Shown: piece after piece, positions 55,660-64,000 of the stretch
Numbering within the stretch: the first letter of the stretch is position 1
How the letters are laid out: each line of letters opens with the position of its first letter
NCBI RefSeq assembly: GCF_003219795.1
Contig: NZ_QJVC01000008.1
Span: 1 to 64,000 of the forward strand
DNA length: 64,000 nt
Source: Arthrobacter psychrolactophilus
Lineage (GTDB): Bacteria > Actinomycetota > Actinomycetes > Actinomycetales > Micrococcaceae
Direction: 5' to 3'
The notes under the pieces: generated by a model
Seen by the model: only the letters and a program-made list of their open reading frames with translations
What the model was told of the DNA's origin: nothing
Databases searched by the model: none
Position numbers and translations under genes: made by a program

Positions 55660-56475
55660 CTACTTCGTGACGAGGTGGCTTTCGAAGCGGGCGATGTTAG
55701 CGAATTCGCCGGCATCCAGGCTTGCGCCACCCACGAGTACACCGTCAACGTCGCGCTCTGCCATGATGGCACCAACGTTGTTGGCCTTGACTGATCCGCC
55801 GTAGAGCAGACGCGTCTTAGCGGCGGTTTCAGCGTCGAAGAGTTCCACGAGTTCGGCGCGGATAGCGGCGCACATTTCCTGCGCATCTTCCGGTCCAGCA
55901 ACTTCGCCAGTGCCGATGGCCCAGACGGGCTCATAGGCGATAACGAGCGTTGCAGCCTGCTCAGCGGTCAAACCGGCAACGCCGGCGCGAACCTGTGCGA
56001 GCGTGTGCTCCACGTGGGTTCCGGCCTGGCGGATTTCCAAGCCCTCGCCAGCGCACAGCACGGGGGTAACCTCGTTGCGGTAAGCGGCCTTGACCTTGGA
56101 GTTCAGCAGCTCGTCGCTTTCCTGGTGGATTTCACGGCGTTCGCTGTGACCAACCAGAACATAAGCACAACCGAGCTTGTTCAAGAACGCACCGGAGATA
56201 TCACCGGTGTAGGCGCCGGAATCCTGAGCAGACAGGTCCTGTCCACCATAGGCCAGCTTGAGCTTGTCGCCTTGGACCAAGGTCTGGACACCGCGGAGGT
56301 CGGTGAACGGCGGGAAGACAGCAACTTCCACCCGGCTGAAGTCGTGGCGCGCATCGGACAAGGTCCAGGCGAGCTTTTGCAGCAAGGTGATGCCCTGGAC
56401 GTGGTCCATGTTCATCTTCCAGTTGCCAGCGATCAGCGGCGTCCGGTCAAAATTACCGTTGGTTGAAGTTGTCAT
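55660..56475 (-). CDS. tpiA: Triosephosphate isomerase
   Basis: A 271-residue TIM barrel enzyme of glycolysis. Substrate lysine is in [11 protein letters not shown], the catalytic histidine in [14 protein letters not shown], the catalytic glutamate in [13 protein letters not shown], and the phosphate loop in [11 protein letters not shown] and [17 protein letters not shown] 56475 ([14 protein letters not shown]) is chosen; further starts at 56481 and 56508 are open. It is separated from pgk by a terminator-like hairpin. Confidence 0.94.
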   Translation of the reverse strand: MTTSTNGNFDRTPLIAGNWKMNMDHVQGITLLQKLAWTLSDARHDFSRVEVAVFPPFTDLRGVQTLVQGDKLKLAYGGQDLSAQDSGAYTGDISGAFLNKLGCAYVLVGHSERREIHQESDELLNSKVKAAYRNEVTPVLCAGEGLEIRQAGTHVEHTLAQVRAGVAGLTAEQAATLVIAYEPVWAIGTGEVAGPEDAQEMCAAIRAELVELFDAETAAKTRLLYGGSVKANNVGAIMAERDVDGVLVGGASLDAGEFANIARFESHLVTK

Positions 56476-56555
56476 CGTCATCTCGATTCTTGCGTAACTT
56501 AAATACAACTATTGTCATTCAGCGCCAAAGAGTCTTTGGCAAAAGTTTGCGTGCA

Positions 56556-56591
56556 CAAAAAGATGGCGGCAGGAAGACCTGCCGCCATCTT
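56556..56591 (-). terminator. Hairpin between pgk and tpiA
   Basis: Perfect 14-base arms (56560-56573 and 56578-56591) with loop AAGA. On the minus strand TTTTTG follows, so it is a rho-independent terminator after pgk and may lower tpiA expression from the gap-pgk message. Confidence 0.75.
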
Positions 56592-56597
56592 CAGTCT

Positions 56598-57836
56598 CTA
56601 GCGGTCCAGGGCCAAGAGGCCCGGGAGTTCCTTACCTTCAAGGTACTCCAGGCTTGCGCCACCACCAGTGGAGATATGACCGAAGGAATCATCGGCAAAT
56701 CCCAAGGAGCGAACGGCCGAGGCCGAGTCGCCACCACCAACAACGGTGAAGCCACCATTGCTGCTGTTAGTGCTCAATGCCTGGGCGACGGCACGGGTAC
56801 CGCCGGCAAAAGCAGCAAACTCAAACACACCCATGGGTCCGTTCCAGAACACCGTCTTCGCAGCGGCAATAGCCTCGGCGAACGCTGCTCCGGAGACCGG
56901 GCCGATATCCAAGCCAAGACCCTTCTCACCGAAGGAGCTGCCTTCGATGGCATCGGCGGCAACCACTTCGTGAGCGGCATCGGCAGCGAAGCCGGCGGCT
57001 ACGACGACGTCGCTGGGCAACACGAAGGTCGTTCCGGCAGCCTCGGCGCGTGCCAAGTAGTCCTGAACAACGGGGATCTGGTCAACTTCGAGCAGCGAGG
57101 CGCCAACCTTGTGGCCCTGAGCAGCCAGGAAGGTGAACAGCATGCCGCCACCAACCAGGATAGAATCAGCCTTGCCGATCAAGTTATCGATCACGGCCAA
57201 CTTGTCCGAAACCTTGGATCCACCCAAAACCACGACGTAGGGACGTTCCGACTCGGTGGTGAGCTTGCGCAGCACCTCCAACTCGGTACGGACCAGATCA
57301 CCCTGGTAGGACGGCAAAACCTTGGCAATGTCGTAGACACTGGCGTGCTTGCGGTGAACGGCACCGAAAGCGTCGTCAACATAAGCGCCATTCGTGCCCG
57401 TCAGGGCGGCGAGCTCGGCAGCGAAAGCTGCGCGTTCGCCGTCGTCCTTGGAGGTTTCGCGAGCATCAAAGCGCACGTTTTCCAGAACTAAAACCGAACC
57501 GTCAGCCAAATCGGCGGCGGCAGCCTGAGCGGCTGGACCGGTCGTGTCGGCTGCCAAGGTGGCGTTGAGTTCCGGAGCCAATTCAGCCAAGCGTGCCACG
57601 GCCGGAGCCAGGGAGTACTTTGCTTCGGGGGCACCCTTGGGACGGCCCAGGTGGGCGCTGACCAGAACACGGGCACCGGCGTTAGCCAGGGCCGTGATAA
57701 CAGGGATCGACGCCTTGATGCGTCCATCATCACTGACGTTAGAGCCGTCGAGCGGCACGTTCAGGTCACTTCTGACCAGTACGTACCGCCCGCGGACACC
57801 TTCATCGATGAGTTCGTTGAGGGTGTGAAGAGTCAT
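56598..57836 (-). CDS. pgk: Phosphoglycerate kinase
   Basis: A 412-residue glycolytic kinase. The N-terminal substrate motif is YVLVRSDLNVPLDG, followed by LVSAHLGRPKG, and the nucleotide end has VFWNGPMGVFEFAAFAGGT and FTVVGGGDSASAVRSLG. Length is normal. It follows gap by 12 bases and precedes the hairpin before tpiA. Confidence 0.95.
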   Translation of the reverse strand: MTLHTLNELIDEGVRGRYVLVRSDLNVPLDGSNVSDDGRIKASIPVITALANAGARVLVSAHLGRPKGAPEAKYSLAPAVARLAELAPELNATLAADTTGPAAQAAAADLADGSVLVLENVRFDARETSKDDGERAAFAAELAALTGTNGAYVDDAFGAVHRKHASVYDIAKVLPSYQGDLVRTELEVLRKLTTESERPYVVVLGGSKVSDKLAVIDNLIGKADSILVGGGMLFTFLAAQGHKVGASLLEVDQIPVVQDYLARAEAAGTTFVLPSDVVVAAGFAADAAHEVVAADAIEGSSFGEKGLGLDIGPVSGAAFAEAIAAAKTVFWNGPMGVFEFAAFAGGTRAVAQALSTNSSNGGFTVVGGGDSASAVRSLGFADDSFGHISTGGGASLEYLEGKELPGLLALDR

Positions 57837-57848
57837 TCGCGTTTTACC

Positions 57849-58856
<1,008 letters not shown>

Positions 58857-59002
58857 TTATTCTCTCCTTGGTGTTCTGTACGAACACACGTAGTCAGGCT
58901 GAAGGACTCCTTCAGCCATTATTTCCCGCACGACGTTGGGCAGAGATTTTTCATGGCGCGGATCGACAAGAGCGCGCCGTGATCTATATTACGTTCCTTG
59001 GG

Positions 59003-59031
59003 GCCCGCCCCGTAAATCAAACGGAGCGGGC
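59003..59031 (-). terminator. Possible terminator of the superoxide dismutase gene
   Basis: GCCCGCCCCGT (59003-59013) and ACGGAGCGGGC (59021-59031) pair with one mismatch around seven bases. There is no U-tract on the minus strand, so it is a weak call. The remaining 230 bases between gap and the dismutase gene hold no gene. Confidence 0.35.
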
Positions 59032-59088
59032 GTCCATATATTGGTCACACATACCGCCTTGCGGCGGTTGCGTAGGCTAGAAACTAGC

Positions 59089-59712
59089 TTACGGCAGGAT
59101 CAGCGAGCTAGCGTTCTTGCGAGCCGCTTCAAAGCGCATGGAGACATCGGCCCAGTTGACGATGTTCCAGAAAGCCTTGACGTAGTCCGCCTTCACGTTG
59201 ACGTAGTCCAAGTAGAAGGCGTGCTCCCACATGTCCAGCATCAGCAGCGGGGTGGTAGCTACGGGAACGTTGCCCTGCTGGTCAAAGAGCTGCTCGATGA
59301 CCATGTTGCCGCCGAGGCCTTCGTAGGACAGCAGCGCCCAGCCGGAGCCCTGGATGCCCATGGCTGCGGCCGAGAAGTGGGCGCGGAAGGCATCGAAGGA
59401 GCCGAAAGCATCATCGATGGCTGCTGCGAGCTCGCCTTCAGGCTTGTCGCCGCCTTCGGGAGACAGGTTGTTCCAGAAGATGGAGTGGTTGGTGTGACCA
59501 CCCAAGTGGAATGCCAAGTCCTTGGAGAACCTGTTGATATTGGCGAAGTTGTTGCTTTCACGGGCTTCGGCAAGCTGCTCAAGGGCCAAGTTGGCGCCAG
59601 CTACGTAAGCAGCGTGGTGCTTACTGTGGTGCAGTTCCATGATGCGGGCGGAAATATTGGGCTCCAGGGCAGCATAGTCATAGCTGAGTTCTGGAAGTGT
59701 GTACTTAGTCAC
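59089..59712 (-). CDS. sodA: Superoxide dismutase, Fe/Mn family
   Basis: A 207-residue cytosolic enzyme. Metal ligands are H28 ([13 protein letters not shown]), H76 ([13 protein letters not shown]), D160 and H164 ([15 protein letters not shown]). Residues around G71 and the GSGW stretch do not settle iron against manganese. The GTG start 59712 has GGAGG five bases upstream. It lies between gap and whiA, outside both operons. Confidence 0.95.
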   Translation of the reverse strand: MTKYTLPELSYDYAALEPNISARIMELHHSKHHAAYVAGANLALEQLAEARESNNFANINRFSKDLAFHLGGHTNHSIFWNNLSPEGGDKPEGELAAAIDDAFGSFDAFRAHFSAAAMGIQGSGWALLSYEGLGGNMVIEQLFDQQGNVPVATTPLLMLDMWEHAFYLDYVNVKADYVKAFWNIVNWADVSMRFEAARKNASSLILP

Positions 59713-59836
59713 GGTTCCTCCGTTGCGATTCTTCTGTGGTTTTGCCGTCGGTGCTTTTCACATTCGAAAAGACCAGGCAGTACAAAGCCGGTCATTGCTG
59801 ACCACGCCTCGTCTCTACTCTTCCATACTAGGCGTG

Positions 59837-60817
59837 TTAGCCCTCGAGCATGTCAAAAGTGACGTTGGACTCAGTCCCTGGAATGCCAAGATCCTTGGCC
59901 TTTTTATCGGCCATGGCCAGCAATCGCCTGATGCGTCCGGCGATAGCGTCCTTGGTCAAGGGCGGGTCGGCGAGTCGGCCCAGCTCATCCAGGCTCGCTT
60001 GTTTATGCGCAACGCGCAATGCGCCGGCATATCGCAGATGTTCGGGCACGTCCTCGCCAAGGATCTCCAGGGCCCGATCTACGCGGGCACCAGCGGCCAC
60101 CGCGGCCTGTGCCGAGCGCCGTAAATTAGCGTCATCAAAGTTCGCCAGACGGTTGGCTGTGGCTCGCACTTCCTTGCGCATGCGTCGTTCTTCCCACACG
60201 AGGAAGGTGTCATGGGCGCCCATGCGCACCAGCAGGGCTCCGATCGTGTCGCCATCGCGGATGACCACCCGGTCGATCCCCCGGACGTCGCGGGCCTTGG
60301 CCGTAATTCCGAGGCGACGCGCGGCACCAACGAGCGCCAACGCCGCCTCGGGACCCGGGCAGGTCACTTCCAGAGCAGAGGACCGCCCCGGTTCCGTCAG
60401 GGAGCCGTGCGCGAGGAAGGCGCCGCGCCAGACGGCCTCGGCGTCCGCCGTCGAGCCGTTGACAACCGCAGAGGGAAGCCCTCGAACGGGGCGGCCACGG
60501 CCATCGAGCAGGCCGCTCTGACGGGCGAGAGCCTCGCCGTCGCGCACGACACGCACCACGTAGCGGCTGCCGCGGCGCAATCCGCCACCGGAGACGACAA
60601 CGATCTCACTCTGGTGCCCGTACATTTCGGCGATGGACGCGCGCAGACGCCGTGCGGTTGCGGCGGTATCGACCTCGGCCTCGATGACGATGCGCCCGGA
60701 GATGATGTGCAATCCCCCGGCAAAGCGCAGCAGGGCCGACACTTCCGCCTTGCGCACCGAGGACTTTTTTACGTCCAGCCGGGACAGTTCCTCTTTGACA
60801 GCTGCGGTCAGCGCCAT
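59837..60817 (-). CDS. whiA: WhiA, DNA-binding regulator
   Basis: A 326-residue actinobacterial regulator with an N-terminal LAGLIDADG-derived part ([33 protein letters not shown]) and a C-terminal helix-turn-helix ([20 protein letters not shown]). WhiA controls sporulation septation in Streptomyces and is conserved in non-sporulating relatives, where it is linked to cell division. It is 16 bases downstream of yvcK and is the last gene of the rapZ-yvcK-whiA series. Confidence 0.94.
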   Translation of the reverse strand: MALTAAVKEELSRLDVKKSSVRKAEVSALLRFAGGLHIISGRIVIEAEVDTAATARRLRASIAEMYGHQSEIVVVSGGGLRRGSRYVVRVVRDGEALARQSGLLDGRGRPVRGLPSAVVNGSTADAEAVWRGAFLAHGSLTEPGRSSALEVTCPGPEAALALVGAARRLGITAKARDVRGIDRVVIRDGDTIGALLVRMGAHDTFLVWEERRMRKEVRATANRLANFDDANLRRSAQAAVAAGARVDRALEILGEDVPEHLRYAGALRVAHKQASLDELGRLADPPLTKDAIAGRIRRLLAMADKKAKDLGIPGTESNVTFDMLEG

Positions 60818-60833
60818 GATTCAGCCTTCACTT

Positions 60834-61838
60834 TCACGTTACTTTTTGGTCCCCAAAAATATCCCGATAGACCGCTGCCAACCGCAGTGGGTCGTGAACA
60901 GCTTTCGCGCCGGAACTTCCTACCTTACCGAAAACCACCGTGGCACCAATCATTGCGGCCGCGTCTGTGAATTCGGCAACATCACCCACCGAGTCCGGAT
61001 CCGCCATGACGACGTCGATCCGAAATTCGGGTGCATAGCGGGCGATGACGTGCAAATGATCAGCGGCGTTCATGCCCGTGGCCTCGAGGTCGTTGACGTC
61101 CAGGTTCATGGTGAGCAGGCGTTTGGCCTTCGTGGTGCACAACGCCTCCCGCATTTCCGGCAACAGCAGGTGCGGCAGAACCGAGGTGTACCAGGAACCG
61201 GGACCCAAGACGACCCAGTCGGCATCGTGGATGGCCATGACAGCCTCGGTGCAGGCCGGGGCGTTCTCGGGCAGGAGCCGGACATCTTCCAGCTGACCGG
61301 CCTTAGCCAAAACGGATTGACCTTGGACCAGCTGGTCTGGTTCACCATCCCGGTTGACGCGCGCCTCGATGGTCAAGGGGACGCTTGCCATGGGCAGCAC
61401 CTCGCCACGGGCACCCAGCAGGGCGCCGGCCCATCGGAGCCCGGCCACGGTATCGCCGAGGAGCTCCCACAGGGTGACGATCAGCAAGTTGCCCATTGCA
61501 TGGTTGTCGAGCGAGCCCTTCACACCGTCCCGCGAGGAGAAGCGGTGTTGCATGACATCACGCCAGGTTCTCCCCCAGTCGGTGTCATCGCACAGGGCCG
61601 ACAGCGCCATGCGGAGGTCGCCGGGAGGCAGCACGTCCAGTTCTTCACGCAGGCGACCTGAGGAGCCTCCGTCGTCGGCCACGGTCACAACGGCGGTGAC
61701 CTGGCCGGTCACCAGGCGCAGGGCCGAGAGCGAGGCGTAGAGTCCGTGCCCACCGCCCAATGCGGCGACCTTGACGCCTGTCTCCGGGCTGGAGAGTTTC
61801 GAGGCCGAGGGGATAATCGGCAAAATCCCTGTGTGCAT
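60834..61838 (-). CDS. yvcK: Gluconeogenesis factor YvcK/CofD-like
   Basis: A 334-residue protein of the YvcK family. The N-terminal nucleotide loop is AALGGGHGLYASLSALR, followed by AVVTVADDGGSSGRLREEL and the late WVVLGPGSWYTSVLPHLL, all family signatures. YvcK binds UDP-sugars and supports carbon metabolism and cell-wall growth. It starts two bases after the rapZ stop (TAATAATG). Confidence 0.93.
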   Translation of the reverse strand: MHTGILPIIPSASKLSSPETGVKVAALGGGHGLYASLSALRLVTGQVTAVVTVADDGGSSGRLREELDVLPPGDLRMALSALCDDTDWGRTWRDVMQHRFSSRDGVKGSLDNHAMGNLLIVTLWELLGDTVAGLRWAGALLGARGEVLPMASVPLTIEARVNRDGEPDQLVQGQSVLAKAGQLEDVRLLPENAPACTEAVMAIHDADWVVLGPGSWYTSVLPHLLLPEMREALCTTKAKRLLTMNLDVNDLEATGMNAADHLHVIARYAPEFRIDVVMADPDSVGDVAEFTDAAAMIGATVVFGKVGSSGAKAVHDPLRLAAVYRDIFGDQKVT

Positions 61839-61840
61839 TA

Positions 61841-62782
61841 TTACTCCCGGCCGAGGTCGCGGTGGCGGATGCCGGTCGTGACGCGCGGCAGCTGTCCGAG
61901 GCGCTTGGCCAGTTCGATGGCGACGGCCACGGAGCGGTGCTTGCCTCCGGTGCAGCCGACGGCAATCGTGGCGTAGTGCTTATTTTCTCGGCGGTATCCT
62001 TCAAGAACGGGTTCCAGCATGTGCACGAAGCGGTCAACGAAGTCCGCTGCGCCGTTGTCCTTGAGCACGAAGTTGCTGACAGCCTCGTCCTGACCCGTGA
62101 GCGGGCGCAGCTGCGGAATCCAATGCGGGTTCGGGATGAAACGCACATCGGCGACGTAGTTGGCATCAACGGGCAGGCCGTATTTAAAGCCAAAGCTCAT
62201 GACGGTCAGGCTCAGGACGACCGGACCGGATTCGGAGAAGAGTTCTGTGACGGCGGTGCCCAGCTGGTGCACGTTGAGATCAGAGGTGTCCAGGACCATT
62301 TCGGCCTGGCTCTTCATCTCGGCGAGCAGCACACGTTCCGCGGCGATGCCGTCGAGGATGCGCCCGTCCTTCTGCAGCGGGTGCGGGCGTCGGCCCTGTT
62401 CGAAACGTCGCACGAGCGTGTCGTCGTTCGAGTCGAGGAACAGCACCCGGTATTTCACACCAGCAGCCGAGAGCGCGTTGAGGGATTCACGAATGTCGGC
62501 AAAGAGCGCCTTGCCTCGGACATCAACCACAACGGCGAGCTTGGGCAGAGCCGCGGGCATGCGCGAGACGAGCTCAGCCAGCGTGCCCAACATCTGCGGC
62601 GGGAGGTTTTCAATCACGTACCAGCCGTGGTCCTCCAGCGCGTTCGCCGCGGTGCTCCGGCCAGCGCCCGACATGCCAGTCACCACCAGCAATTCTGGTT
62701 CAACGGGCTTGACCGGAGTGAGGTCTACCGTGCTGGCAGACTCATCGGCTCCGCTATCGGAGGGGTTTTGAAGTTCTGTCAT
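61841..62782 (-). CDS. rapZ: RapZ, RNase adapter/nucleotide-binding protein
   Basis: A 313-residue protein with Walker A in [56 protein letters not shown], and the C-terminal [20 protein letters not shown] that binds the metabolite. In E. coli RapZ controls GlmZ RNA decay; in actinobacteria the role is less clear. It is the first gene of the series and starts 87 bases after uvrC. Confidence 0.93.
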   Translation of the reverse strand: MTELQNPSDSGADESASTVDLTPVKPVEPELLVVTGMSGAGRSTAANALEDHGWYVIENLPPQMLGTLAELVSRMPAALPKLAVVVDVRGKALFADIRESLNALSAAGVKYRVLFLDSNDDTLVRRFEQGRRPHPLQKDGRILDGIAAERVLLAEMKSQAEMVLDTSDLNVHQLGTAVTELFSESGPVVLSLTVMSFGFKYGLPVDANYVADVRFIPNPHWIPQLRPLTGQDEAVSNFVLKDNGAADFVDRFVHMLEPVLEGYRRENKHYATIAVGCTGGKHRSVAVAIELAKRLGQLPRVTTGIRHRDLGRE

Positions 62783-62869
62783 TGCTCTTCCCTGTCACTT
62801 GCTGGCTTGGATAAGGGGACATGTCAAGGCCCCACCGCGTCTATGTGTAAGCCTAGCGCCCGCATGCGC

Positions 62870-64000
62870 CTAGTCCAGAACCTCACCAGTGGTCATGTTC
62901 ACGGCGGGTGCCGCGTCGGCTCCTGCCTCACCGTCACCATGGACGACGGCGTAAATCGCCTGAGCCAGGACCGGCCCCACCCCTTTGGCCTCGCCCAGTT
63001 CCTCGACGCTCGCGGCACGCACCTTCTTGAGCGAGCCAAAGTGAGCCAGCAGGGCCTTTTGCTTGGCGGCACCCAAGCCCGGAACCTGATCCAATACGGA
63101 TGCCACCATGGCCTTGCCACGCTTGGCCCGGTGGAAGGTGATGGCGAAGCGGTGGGCCTCATCTCGGATGCGTTGGAGCAGGTACAGGCCCTCGGAGGAG
63201 CGCGGCAAGATGACCGGGAAATCACTCTCGGGCACCCACACCTCCTCGAGGCGCTTGGCGAGTCCCACCACGGCAACGTCGCTGATTCCTAGATCCGCGA
63301 GGGCCCGCGAGGCCGCGTTGACCTGGGGCACACCGCCGTCGACCACGACGAGGTTGGGCGGGTAGGCAAACTTTGACTTGGGCGTCTCGGCGGCGTCCTC
63401 GAGACTGGCAGCGGCGACACTGCCGGAGGCGTGGACGGCCTGGGCGCGCTCTTCTTTTTCGCTGAGGTAGTTGCGGAAGCGCCGGGTGATGACGTCATAC
63501 ATCGAGGCGGTGTCGTCAATGGCTGCGGCGCCTGTGATGGCAAATTTGCGGTATTCACTCTTTTTCGCGATGCCGTCCTCGACCACCACCATGGAGGCCA
63601 CGACATTCGTGCCCTGGACATGGGAGATGTCATAGCACTCGATGCGCAGCAGCGGCATGGGCAGATCGAGCGCCTCCTGTAGCTCCTGCAGGGCCAGGGA
63701 ACGTGTGGTGAGGTCCCCCGCGCGGCGAGATTTGTGCAGAATCATCGCCTGGCGTGCATTGGCCTGCACGGTATCCATGAGCGCGGCCTTTTCGCCTCTC
63801 TGCGGCACCTTGATGGAGACCTTGCCCTGTCGGATTTCGCCCAGCCATTCGGCGAGGTACTCGTGGTTGGCGGGCAGTTCGGGGAGCAAAATCTGGCGCG
63901 GAATGGCGTCTTGTTGCGAGCCCTCGCTGCCATACACCTGCTGCATGAGGTGTTCCCACAGCTCGGCGTCGGAGGCGTCCTCGACCTTTTCCACGACCCA
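62870..64000 (-). CDS. uvrC: Excinuclease ABC subunit C, C-terminal part
   Basis: The window holds about 376 C-terminal residues of UvrC; the gene starts beyond the right edge, so the N-terminal GIY-YIG nuclease domain is absent. Visible are part of the middle region with IECYDISHVQGTNVVASMVV, the RNase H-like nuclease with LVVVDGGVPQVNAA, and the double helix-hairpin-helix (DQVPGLGAAKQKALLAHFG, LGEAKGVGPVLAQAIY). UvrC makes both incisions in nucleotide excision repair. Its place upstream of rapZ-yvcK-whiA is conserved in actinobacteria. Confidence 0.95.
   Translation of the reverse strand, partial: WVVEKVEDASDAELWEHLMQQVYGSEGSQQDAIPRQILLPELPANHEYLAEWLGEIRQGKVSIKVPQRGEKAALMDTVQANARQAMILHKSRRAGDLTTRSLALQELQEALDLPMPLLRIECYDISHVQGTNVVASMVVVEDGIAKKSEYRKFAITGAAAIDDTASMYDVITRRFRNYLSEKEERAQAVHASGSVAAASLEDAAETPKSKFAYPPNLVVVDGGVPQVNAASRALADLGISDVAVVGLAKRLEEVWVPESDFPVILPRSSEGLYLLQRIRDEAHRFAITFHRAKRGKAMVASVLDQVPGLGAAKQKALLAHFGSLKKVRAASVEELGEAKGVGPVLAQAIYAVVHGDGEAGADAAPAVNMTTGEVLD

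Noticed and set aside
61862-63292. 476-residue plus-strand frame across rapZ and uvrC
   Set aside because: It spans two well-supported genes and their gap in antisense, and its sequence shows no domain.

Overview
The window looks like a chromosomal segment of a high-GC actinobacterium, most likely Micrococcales and probably Micrococcaceae (Arthrobacter-like). The evidence is gene content and order: actinobacterial-type glgA/glgC, sufR-sufB-sufD-sufC, ctaA and ctaB, tkt-tal-pgi-zwf-opcA-pgl, and secG-tpiA-pgk-gap followed by whiA-yvcK-rapZ-uvrC. At least ten genes have a TAnnnT-like -10 box five to seven bases before the start codon, the pattern of leaderless transcripts. No rRNA, complete tRNA or CRISPR array was found. 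Species cannot be fixed without a search.

Layout. 1-9.3 kb: tail of an HNH nuclease, divergent glycogen genes glgA/glgC, a zinc-ribbon SDR-like protein, a YeiH-type transporter, aminopeptidase N and a membrane-anchored VOC protein. 9.3-20.5 kb: housekeeping genes (lipoate ligase, L31 type B, peroxiredoxin, TrmH-like methyltransferase, TauE-like exporter, ABC ATPase, serB, FabG plus an atypical SDR, DUF3099, SURF1, YbaK, ABC-F). 20.7-25.3 kb: biotin ECF transporter bioY-bioM-bioN converging on a thiolase and an acyl-CoA-synthetase-like gene, an association that recalls yhfUTS of Bacillus. 25.3-34.3 kb: a zinc metallopeptidase, the suf iron-sulfur operon with its regulator, a two-gene ABC exporter and ctaA.

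34.4-45.2 kb is an accessory island between ctaA and ctaB, two genes that normally sit close together in this syntenic block. It holds three copies of a degenerate repeat with a tRNA T-arm-like core, several decayed genes (a stop-interrupted RelE-like toxin, a frameshifted acetyltransferase, a truncated CGNR zinc-finger protein, a frameshifted secreted intradiol dioxygenase), a GlxA-type regulator divergent from an isochorismatase-like hydrolase, an APH-like kinase, a C39-like cysteine peptidase, and an Abi_2/AbiF-type HEPN protein. The AbiF gene is preceded by its own -10 box and a compact hairpin followed by a U-tract, and it appears to use a CTG start. This AbiF plus small RNA pair is the most interesting system in the window, being a candidate RNA-controlled toxin/defence module.

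45.2-64 kb returns to core metabolism: ctaB, divergent tkt, the pentose-phosphate operon through pgl, then on the opposite strand secG, triose-phosphate glycolysis genes, superoxide dismutase, and whiA-yvcK-rapZ-uvrC. CtaA, CtaB and SURF1 all serve cytochrome oxidase/haem A assembly. The tkt operon and the tpiA-pgk-gap operon converge at strong hairpin terminators near 55.1 kb.
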